63,769 bases of DNA from positions 1 to 63,769 of the forward strand of contig JBICIE010000224.1 in assembly GCA_043101635.1 (NCBI GenBank). Reading direction: 5' to 3'. Below are positions 58,601 to 63,769 of this stretch, piece after piece. The first letter of the stretch is position 1; each line of letters starts with the position of its first letter. The stretch is from CAYMJK01 sp043101635. GTDB taxonomy: Bacteria; Planctomycetota; Phycisphaerae; Phycisphaerales; UBA1924. A program made the translations under genes and the position numbers. The notes below the pieces were generated by a model that saw only the letters and a list, made by a program, of their open reading frames with translations, did not search any database and had not been told where the DNA came from.

Positions 58601-59599
58601 ATGATCCGCATCGACCTCCGCGCCCCGGCCCTGCTCGCCGCGGCGCTCCTCGCCGCCCCGGCCGCGGCCCAGACGCAACTGCTGATTTCCGATGCCGGCG
58701 GCAACAAGATCGTCCGCTTCGAGTATCCCTCCGCGGCGCCGATCGATCACTTCGTCGCCGCCGGCGTCAGCCCGCTGGCCAACAGCCGCTTCATGACCTT
58801 CGGGCCCGATGGCAACCTCTACGTGGTCAGTCTCAACTCGCACTCCATCATGCGGTACGATGGCCAGACCGGGCAGTACCTCGGCACGTTCGTCGCCTCC
58901 GGCAGCGGCGGCCTGAACTACCCGTCCGGCCTCGCCTTCGGCCCCGATGGCCATCTCTATGTCGCCAGCGCCGCCACCGACCAGATCCTCCGCTTCCACG
59001 GCACGAGCGGCATCTTCCTCAATGTCTTCTCAGCCCCCGGCGCCGCCATCATGGACAACCCGCAGGACCTCGTCTTCGAGCCCACCGGCAACCTGATCGT
59101 CGCGTCCTACGCCAAAGACCGCGTCATCCGCCTTGATGGCGCAACCGGCGCCTTCATGGACGATGTCGTGGCTGCGGGCGAAGCCGGGCTCGATGGGCCC
59201 GTCGGCCTGTTCCTGGGCGACACCGGCCGTCTCTACATCGCCAGCGATCTCAGCGACAGCGTCATTGTCGTGCCCTCCGGTGGAACGCCCGCAACGCTCG
59301 TTCCCTCCGGCTTCGCCGGGCTCGACTCGCCGTTCGACCTCACCGTCGCCGACGATGGCGCCCTGATCGTCACCAGCATGGGCGGCGCCGGCCAGGTGCT
59401 CAAGTACAACGCCCTCTCCGGCGACCCGCTCGGGCCGATGCTCGGCGCCGGCGCCGCCGGCCTCAGCGGCGACCCGGCGGCCCTGCTGTTCCTGCCCGCC
59501 TCCAGCGAGTGCTACCCGGACTGCGACGGCTCCGGCTCGCTCGACTTCTTCGACTTCCTCTGCTTCCAGAACGCCTTCGCCGCCGGCTGCCCCGGCTGA
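58601..59599 (+). CDS. Secreted NHL-type propeller with 29-residue tag (copy 1)
   Basis: 332 residues: signal peptide LRAPALLAAALLAAPAAAQ, then six NHL/streptogramin-lyase-like blades of about 45 residues, each with a GPDGNLYV- or GDTGRLYIA-type strand (FMTFGPDGNLYVVSLNSHSI, LAFGPDGHLYVASAATDQIL). It ends in a half-length tag CYPDCDGSGSLDFFDFLCFQ...GCPG. Extracellular; ligand unknown. Paralog of the gene at 60799. GGAGAACGAG precedes the ATG. Confidence 0.8.
   Translation: MIRIDLRAPALLAAALLAAPAAAQTQLLISDAGGNKIVRFEYPSAAPIDHFVAAGVSPLANSRFMTFGPDGNLYVVSLNSHSIMRYDGQTGQYLGTFVASGSGGLNYPSGLAFGPDGHLYVASAATDQILRFHGTSGIFLNVFSAPGAAIMDNPQDLVFEPTGNLIVASYAKDRVIRLDGATGAFMDDVVAAGEAGLDGPVGLFLGDTGRLYIASDLSDSVIVVPSGGTPATLVPSGFAGLDSPFDLTVADDGALIVTSMGGAGQVLKYNALSGDPLGPMLGAGAAGLSGDPAALLFLPASSECYPDCDGSGSLDFFDFLCFQNAFAAGCPG
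59510..59599 (+). other. 29-residue dockerin-like C-terminal tag
   Basis: A single calcium-loop unit with four Cys (CYPDC, LCFQ, GCPG), a half-length version of the 55-residue tag. Confidence 0.7.
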
Positions 59600-59625
59600 G
59601 TTTCGCCTTGCGCCCCGTGACGCGC

Positions 59626-59657
59626 TGCGGGCAGGCGCTCGAGCGCCTGCCCGCTTT
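59626..59657 (+). terminator. Rho-independent terminator
   Basis: A 28-base perfect palindrome (arms GCGGGCAGGCGCTC / GAGCGCCTGCCCGC) followed by TTTT, 26 bases after the stop at 59599. Confidence 0.8.
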
Positions 59658-59695
59658 TCCCGCGATCTGCCGCCCGGCGCGCACAACAATCCGGC

Positions 59696-60169
59696 GTGAG
59701 CAGCGCACACGACGAGCGGCGCGGCGGCAGGCCCCGGTGGCTCCTCGCGGGCGTCATCTACTTCGCCGCCGCCTTCAGCGCGGGGTTCCTGCTCGCCCCG
59801 GTCCGCCAGGTCGTGCTGCGCCCGCGCATCGGCGAGATCGCGGCGCTGCTCACCGAGATCCCGCTGATCCTGATCTTCTCGGCCATCGTGGCCCGATGGC
59901 TCGCCGGCGCCATGGGCCTGCGCGCCCCCGCTGCGCGCGCAGCGATGGGCGCTGTTGCGCTCGCGCTGCTGCTGACCGCTGAAGCCGCGCTCGCCGGGAT
60001 CCTCCGCCACCAGACCCTCGCGGCATGGGCCGGCCGGTTCACCACCGCGCCGGGGGCGATCAGCCTGGCCGGCTACCTGGCCTTTGCGATGATCCCGCCG
60101 CTGCTTCGGCCGGCGCCCCGGCCCCGCCGAGTTGCCCGCGGGCGTGGGCCGCGACCTTCTCCTCCGTGA
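59696..60169 (+). CDS. Hypothetical four-helix membrane protein
   Basis: 157 residues with four membrane segments: LLAGVIYFAAAFSAGFLLAP, IGEIAALLTEIPLILIFSAI, MGAVALALLLTAEAALAGIL and GAISLAGYLAFAMIPPLL. No family recognised with confidence. GTG start. Its last ~37 codons (basic, Pro/Arg-rich) overlap the 3' end of the convergent tautomerase gene by 110 bases. Confidence 0.6.
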   Translation: MSSAHDERRGGRPRWLLAGVIYFAAAFSAGFLLAPVRQVVLRPRIGEIAALLTEIPLILIFSAIVARWLAGAMGLRAPAARAAMGAVALALLLTAEAALAGILRHQTLAAWAGRFTTAPGAISLAGYLAFAMIPPLLRPAPRPRRVARGRGPRPSPP

Positions 60170-60344
60170 TCGCCTCGCCCGCGATCGACCATTCGGCGTC
60201 CGCGTACTCGTCGATCGTCACGAACGTGACGTCGCGCAGCCCCGGATAGATCGACTCGATGGCGTCCGTGATGCGCTCCAGCAGCAGCCGCTTCTGATCG
60301 CTGTCGAAGGCGCCTTCCACAAGTTTGATGTTCACAATCGGCAT
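60060..60344 (-). CDS. 4-oxalocrotonate tautomerase family protein
   Basis: 94 residues. MPIVNIKLVEGAFDSDQKRL with catalytic Pro at position 2 after Met removal, then TDAIESIYPGLRDVTFVTID and EWSIAGEAITEE, is the standard ~62-residue tautomerase. The last ~30 residues (RGQLGGAGAPAEAAAGSSQR and on) are an extra tail lying entirely in the overlap with the convergent membrane-protein gene. Typically a hexameric cytoplasmic enzyme acting on 2-oxo acids. Confidence 0.82.
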   Translation of the reverse strand: MPIVNIKLVEGAFDSDQKRLLLERITDAIESIYPGLRDVTFVTIDEYADAEWSIAGEAITEEKVAAHARGQLGGAGAPAEAAAGSSQRPGSRPG

Positions 60345-60620
60345 GATGTCCTTTCATTGCAGGGTGCGCCTGCGACCGGGCCCGCCGCGACATCCGGTGT
60401 GACCATTCGCGGTCAGATCGCAATGCGATCGCAGCGCCGTGTCCCCGGCGCACCCTAGCGCGCGATGCCGCGCATGTCGAAGCCGATCCGGCAACCGATG
60501 ATATGAAGCACATCTCACGTGCGCGCCGCACCCGGCGCGATATCGCAGCGCCACACTTTTGAGATCCAGATCAGGCAATCACCCATTCGCGCGTGAGGCA
60601 ATGTTGTCCGGATTTCCCTC

Positions 60621-60649
60621 TTGAGGATGCCGCGGCGTTGGTGTAGGCT
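60621..60649 (+). promoter_or_regulatory. Promoter: TTGAGG-17-TAGGCT
   Basis: A -35/-10 pair with a 17-bp spacer, giving a leader of about 143 bases before the ATG at 60799. The gap 60345-60798 otherwise shows no gene; the leader is GC-rich. Confidence 0.65.
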
Positions 60650-60798
60650 GCTCTTTGACGCCGGCCGAACTCGCCCGGGCGCGGCCCTTCGCTGCTCGGA
60701 CCTGCGCCGGCCTCCGCGTGCCCGTTCCGTGGCGCGCATCGCCATCGCGCTGCGGAGCGCGACGGCCACCCGCACTTTCAGAATAGTGGAGAACAGAG

Positions 60799-61794
60799 AT
60801 GACACGCACGCGTTTTCGCTCACTTGCGCTCATGACCGCGGCAGGCTTTGCCGCCGCAGCGCCCGCCTCAGCCCAGCAGATGCTCGTCTCCGACGCCTTC
60901 GGAGACAAGATCGTCCGCTTCGACTATCCCGGCGCCGAGCCGTACGACCACTTCGTCGGCAGCGGCGTCAGCCCGCTCAACGACGCCCGCTTCATGGCGC
61001 GGGCTGCCGATGGCGTCCTGTACGTCTCCAGCCAGGACACCAACTCGATCATGCGCTACGACGGCCGGACCGGCGAGTTCCTCGACCAGTTCGTCGCATC
61101 CGGCAGCGGCGGCCTCTCCAACCCCGAGGGCCTGGCCTTCGGCCCCGGCGGCGATCTCTATGTCGCCAGCAGCAGCACCGACGAGATCCTGCGCTACGAC
61201 GGCGCCACCGGCGTCTTCCTCCAGGTCTTTGCCGACCCCGGTTCCTCGACGATGAACTCGCCGCGGGACATCATCTTCGACGCCGCCGGCGATCTGATCG
61301 TCGCCGGTCACGCCAGTGACAACGTCATCCTGCTCGATGGCGACACCGGCGCCTACGACAGCGACATCGTGCCCGCCGGCGCCCTCGGCCTCGATGGCCC
61401 CACCGGCCTGCACCTGGAAGCTTCCGGCCGGCTGTACATCACCGGCGAGCAGTCCAACGACATCCTCGTGGTCGAACCCGGCAGCGCGCCGGTGACGCTC
61501 GTCGATCCCGGCCAGGGCGGCCTCGACAGCCCGCGCGACATCACCGTCGCGCCCGATGGCAGGCTGATCGTCGCCAGCGCCGGCGGCAGCGGACAGGTGC
61601 TCCAGTTCGACCGCGCCACCGGCGATGTCATCGGCCCGCTGCTGACCAGCGGCGCCGGCGGCCTCAGCGGCAGCCCATCCGGCCTGCTGTTCATCGAGTC
61701 GCCCTGCTACGCCGACTGTGATGGCGATGGCGAACTGACCTTCTTCGACTTCCTCTGCTTCCAGAACGCCTTCAGCGCCGGCTGCCCCGGCTGA
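60799..61794 (+). CDS. Secreted NHL-type propeller with 29-residue tag (copy 2)
   Basis: 331 residues, clear paralog of the gene at 58601: signal peptide LALMTAAGFAAAAPASAQ, six blades (LAFGPGGDLYVASSSTDEIL, IIFDAAGDLIVAGHASDNVI and others) and a terminal CYADCDGDGELTFFDFLCFQ...GCPG tag. Exported, probably surface-associated. GTGGAGAACAGAG precedes the ATG. The copies share order, blade count, tag and leader length, which suggests a duplication that included the promoter. Confidence 0.8.
   Translation: MTRTRFRSLALMTAAGFAAAAPASAQQMLVSDAFGDKIVRFDYPGAEPYDHFVGSGVSPLNDARFMARAADGVLYVSSQDTNSIMRYDGRTGEFLDQFVASGSGGLSNPEGLAFGPGGDLYVASSSTDEILRYDGATGVFLQVFADPGSSTMNSPRDIIFDAAGDLIVAGHASDNVILLDGDTGAYDSDIVPAGALGLDGPTGLHLEASGRLYITGEQSNDILVVEPGSAPVTLVDPGQGGLDSPRDITVAPDGRLIVASAGGSGQVLQFDRATGDVIGPLLTSGAGGLSGSPSGLLFIESPCYADCDGDGELTFFDFLCFQNAFSAGCPG
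61705..61794 (+). other. 29-residue dockerin-like C-terminal tag
   Basis: A single unit with four Cys, same as the tag at 59510-59599. Confidence 0.7.
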
Positions 61795-61817
61795 TGCAAG
61801 ACCCGCCTGGACCGCAC

Positions 61818-61985
61818 CGTCTCAAGGGAACCCGGATGCGCAAGCGCCGGGCGCACGGGCGCTCGCCCTGTGCGCCCGGCGCCCATCGCGCCCTGACTTG
61901 CGCTCCCCCGGTTCCTCAGCAGCCACACCCGCCCCTCCGAGCGGGGGCGTGGGGGCGCCGCCCCCACATCGGCGATCAACCGCCG
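61818..61985. repeat. Hairpin-rich dispersed repeat, copy A
   Basis: Begins AGGGAACCCGGATGCGCAAG and contains a 13-bp perfect stem (61844-61882, arms GCGCCGGGCGCAC / GTGCGCCCGGCGC) and a second hairpin GTGGGGGC/GCCCCCAC (61949-61967). The same order of landmarks recurs at 62848-63000. It may terminate transcripts from both sides; it touches the stop of the gene at 61976. Confidence 0.65.
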
Positions 61986-62332
61986 GACTCATCATCCTCA
62001 TCATCATCGAGATCTTCCGGCGGGTAGGTGTTGAACTCGTACACCTCGCCATCGATTTGCGCCTGGTCGAAGCGGTCTATGGCCGTCTGCTGGTCATCGG
62101 TGTAGTCAGTCCGCTCGATGATGTACGCCTCAATGTCTTCGATGATCGTCCAGCCGGCGTCGGCGATCTCGGCGCGGGCGGTCGTCCGCGCGGCCTCGAG
62201 CGATGGCGCCCGCACCCAGCAGTTGATGAACGCGCCACCGAACTCCAGGTAGTCGGGATTGTCTTTCTGCGGGACTCCCTCGAACCGCAGGAAGTGCGTC
62301 GGCCCCTCCGGCGTCCGGCGGCGCCCTTTCAT
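61976..62332 (-). CDS. Acidic hypothetical protein, second gene of a pair
   Basis: 118 residues: THFLRFEGVPQKDNPDYLEF, WVRAPSLEAARTTARAEIAD, WTIIEDIEAYIIERTDYTDD and a poly-Asp/Glu end. The double-psi-like small alpha/beta pattern is not assignable to a family. The ATG at 62332 overlaps the stop of the upstream gene by one base (TGATG), so the two are translated as a unit. The pair is enclosed by dispersed repeats. Confidence 0.6.
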   Translation of the reverse strand: MKGRRRTPEGPTHFLRFEGVPQKDNPDYLEFGGAFINCWVRAPSLEAARTTARAEIADAGWTIIEDIEAYIIERTDYTDDQQTAIDRFDQAQIDGEVYEFNTYPPEDLDDDEDDESGG

Positions 62333-62733
62333 CACCACTGCGGCGCCTGGGGGTTGCCAATCGGCTCGATCATCCCGAACCGCTCGTGCAGCGCCTTCGG
62401 CAGCGGCTCGCCCCCGCGCGTGCGCAGTTCGATCTCCGAGCCATCGTCCAGCAGCCACCCGCCATCGTGCAGCGTCAGCAGTGTGGTGAATGTCATCGCC
62501 GATGCGTCCACCATCAGCGTGGCCAGATCCGTGCAGAACTGCGGATCATCCAGCAGCCCGGCTTGCGACAGTGCAGCGTGCAGCCGCGTGCGCTCCGGGG
62601 AGACCGCCTGCTGCGTGAAGGGATTGGTCATCGGCTCCCCGGTCCGGACCGGCGCCAGCGTCTGCCCGACATCTTGCGCGATGATCGACTTGAACGTGGC
62701 GAGAAACTGCTCGGCGGCTTCATCGGGCGTCAT
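62332..62733 (-). CDS. Hypothetical protein, first gene of a pair
   Basis: 133 residues, helical first half (MTPDEAAEQFLATFKSIIAQ, RTRLHAALSQAGLLDDPQFC) and a strand-rich end (TFTTLLTLHDGGWLLDDGSE). No family recognised. Translationally coupled by TGATG to the gene at 61976. No signal or membrane segment. Confidence 0.55.
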   Translation of the reverse strand: MTPDEAAEQFLATFKSIIAQDVGQTLAPVRTGEPMTNPFTQQAVSPERTRLHAALSQAGLLDDPQFCTDLATLMVDASAMTFTTLLTLHDGGWLLDDGSEIELRTRGGEPLPKALHERFGMIEPIGNPQAPQW

Positions 62734-62784
62734 TGTCGTACTGCTCCTGTGGCCTGCGGTCCGGCAGTGTACCGCACCGCTCGT

Positions 62785-63000
62785 GCGAAGGGGCGGCGCC
62801 CCCCTCGCCTCCCCCCGCGGCAGGGCCGGCGGACGTCACGGCGTGCGCGAAGGGAACCCAGACGCGCAAGCGTCGGGCAGACGGGCGCACATCGCGCGGG
62901 CCGGCGCCACAGCGCCCGGGGCTCGCGCCCTTGGGTTCCCTCAGCCGCCGCATCCTTCACTCCGGGCGGGGGCGTGGGGGCGCCGCCCCCACATCTGCGG
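62785..63000. repeat. Hairpin-rich dispersed repeat, copy B
   Basis: Begins GCGAAGGGGCGGCGCCCCCC, continues with AAGGGAACCCAGACGCGCAAG (matching copy A at 61818), and ends with the hairpin GTGGGGGC/GCCCCCAC (62974-62992) and ACATC. Relative to copy A it has an extra 5' block that recurs at the window end. Confidence 0.65.
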
Positions 63001-63017
63001 ATCAGGCCCGCGCGCGG

Positions 63018-63023
63018 TATGCT
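63018..63023 (+). promoter_or_regulatory. Probable -10 box, leaderless start
   Basis: TATGCT eight bases before the ATG at 63032, directly after repeat copy B. Confidence 0.45.
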
Positions 63024-63031
63024 GAGGCGCC

Positions 63032-63667
63032 ATGGACGACCTGCCCACCTTCCGCCTCTTCGCCGATCCCGTCGCCGAGGGCGTCTTCGCCCGAACAGAC
63101 GAGCCCTGCACGCTCTGCGGCAAGGCCCGCGGCTGGAAGTACATCATCAGCGACTACCACATCCCCGAGCCGGACCGCCCCGCCATCTGCCCGTGGTGCA
63201 TCGCCGATGGCTCGGCGGCCGCCCGCGGCATGAGTTTCAACGAGTCCTGGATCCGCCCCGAGATGGTCCGCAAGGACGCTCCGGACGCCGACGACATCGC
63301 CTGCGCTGCGATCTTCGGCGCAACGCCCAAACCCGGCCTGCGTCCCGCCGGCCCGGCGCCTGAACTGACGCCCGAGGACGCCGCCGAAGTCGAGGGTCGC
63401 ACGCCCGGCTTCTTCGCGTGGCAGTCGCAGCCGTGGCACATCTGCTGCGGCCGCGCCTGCCGCTACCTCGGCGCTGCCGGCGCTGCGGAACTCCGCGGCA
63501 AGTGGGCCCAGGCCGCCGAGCAGATCAACGCCCGCTGGGCCAAACACACCCCGGGCGAGACCATGGACTACTTCATCGACAAGGCCGAGCGCGGCGGCTC
63601 GCCGCAGGCGTATGTCTTCGAGTGCATCATCTGCGGCAGACTGCACGGCGAGCTTGACATGGACTGA
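63032..63667 (+). CDS. CbrC family (UPF0167) protein
   Basis: 211 residues with the UPF0167/CbrC pattern: LPTFRLFADPVAEGVFARTD, CTLCGKARGWKYI, ICPWCIADGSAAARGMSFNE, GRTPGFFAWQSQPWHICCGR and a late CIICG. Four Cys pairs suggest zinc binding. The E. coli member is linked to colicin E2 tolerance, but the biochemical role is unknown. Immediately follows repeat copy B; a TATGCT box eight bases upstream suggests leaderless transcription. Confidence 0.78.
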   Translation: MDDLPTFRLFADPVAEGVFARTDEPCTLCGKARGWKYIISDYHIPEPDRPAICPWCIADGSAAARGMSFNESWIRPEMVRKDAPDADDIACAAIFGATPKPGLRPAGPAPELTPEDAAEVEGRTPGFFAWQSQPWHICCGRACRYLGAAGAAELRGKWAQAAEQINARWAKHTPGETMDYFIDKAERGGSPQAYVFECIICGRLHGELDMD

Positions 63668-63714
63668 GCCCGTCCATCGGCCCCACGTATGTGTTCTTGC
63701 GCACGCGCCTGCGC

Positions 63715-63769
63715 GCTCGCGCGAAGGGGGCGGCGCCCCCCTCGCCTCCCCCCGCGGAGGCATGGTCAC
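63715..63769. repeat. Hairpin-rich dispersed repeat, copy C (cut by window end)
   Basis: GCGAAGGGGGCGGCGCCCCC and the following CTCGCCTCCCCCCGCGG match the first block of copy B at 62785; the rest lies beyond the window. Confidence 0.55.

Overview
The window (about 64 kb, GC-rich, roughly two thirds G+C by eye) looks like a chromosomal contig from a planctomycete of the Phycisphaerae/Phycisphaerales type. The signs are: many secreted proteins ending in a dockerin-like tag built on DFFDFLxFQN; membrane proteins with CGYDLxGL...CPECG zinc ribbons; tandem prepilin-like proteins (FTLIELLVVIAIIALLIGILLPALGEAR); a TPR protein carrying RNA polymerase alpha C-terminal domains; a futalosine-pathway menaquinone gene; and many sulfatase, lipoprotein and hydrolase genes. 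I see no transposase, integrase, phage or CRISPR array. The first ~83 bases are not native sequence: they are a sequencing-adapter remnant followed by an inverted copy of the neighbouring mqnE sequence.

Layout. 0-2.3 kb: 5'-truncated mqnE with a palindromic in-frame insertion, then two small membrane proteins bracketed by a perfect 28-bp inverted repeat. 2.3-8.9 kb: a DUF6883/DUF4926 pair, a beta-CASP RNase plus nucleotidyltransferase operon, an ACT protein, a sugar isomerase/epimerase plus esterase pair, and mntR. 8.9-14.5 kb: a methyltransferase and a patchwork of small genes including three DUF1801 proteins. 14.8-22.6 kb: tRNA-Pro, then a minus-strand family of HEYGH metallopeptidase paralogs (two complete copies and one beheaded C-terminal remnant) with an AT-richer foreign-looking gene wedged in. 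22.9-29.2 kb: pyrC, two tagged secreted proteins, gap, and a winged-helix/TPR regulator. 29.3-37.1 kb: a co-directional extracytoplasmic locus (small protein, a double-length DUF1254/DUF1214 lipoprotein, alkaline phosphatase, arylsulfatase). 37.1-42.8 kb: hydrolase, site-2 protease, tagged secreted protein, tRNA-Gly, SurA-like lipoprotein, GYF/zinc-ribbon membrane protein. 42.9-45.3 kb: two tandem prepilin-like paralogs, each with its own promoter and terminator. 45.6-52 kb: TPR/alpha-CTD protein, MATE transporter, pdxA, two FKBPs (one fused to a MaoC hydratase domain), KamA-like radical SAM. 52-63.7 kb: RNase R, PilZ protein, membrane protein, beta-lactamase-like serine hydrolase, two NHL-type propeller paralogs, a tautomerase, a two-gene unknown module between repeats, and a CbrC-family protein.

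Common threads. (1) Eight encoded C-termini (seven genes plus one remnant) carry a dockerin-like tag. In five it is exactly 55 residues and in two a 29-residue half unit, each opening with Cys and ending in GC, GCP or GCPG, which suggests a shared sorting or docking route. (2) Promoters are readable: -35/-10 pairs with TAGNCT-like -10 boxes at a 17-18 bp spacer precede four genes, and at least nine other genes have a TANNNT box only 3-9 nt before the start codon, implying leaderless transcripts. (3) Paralog duplication (metallopeptidases, prepilin-like pair, NHL pair, internal duplications in the DUF1254 lipoprotein and a membrane protein) is the main mode of gene growth here.
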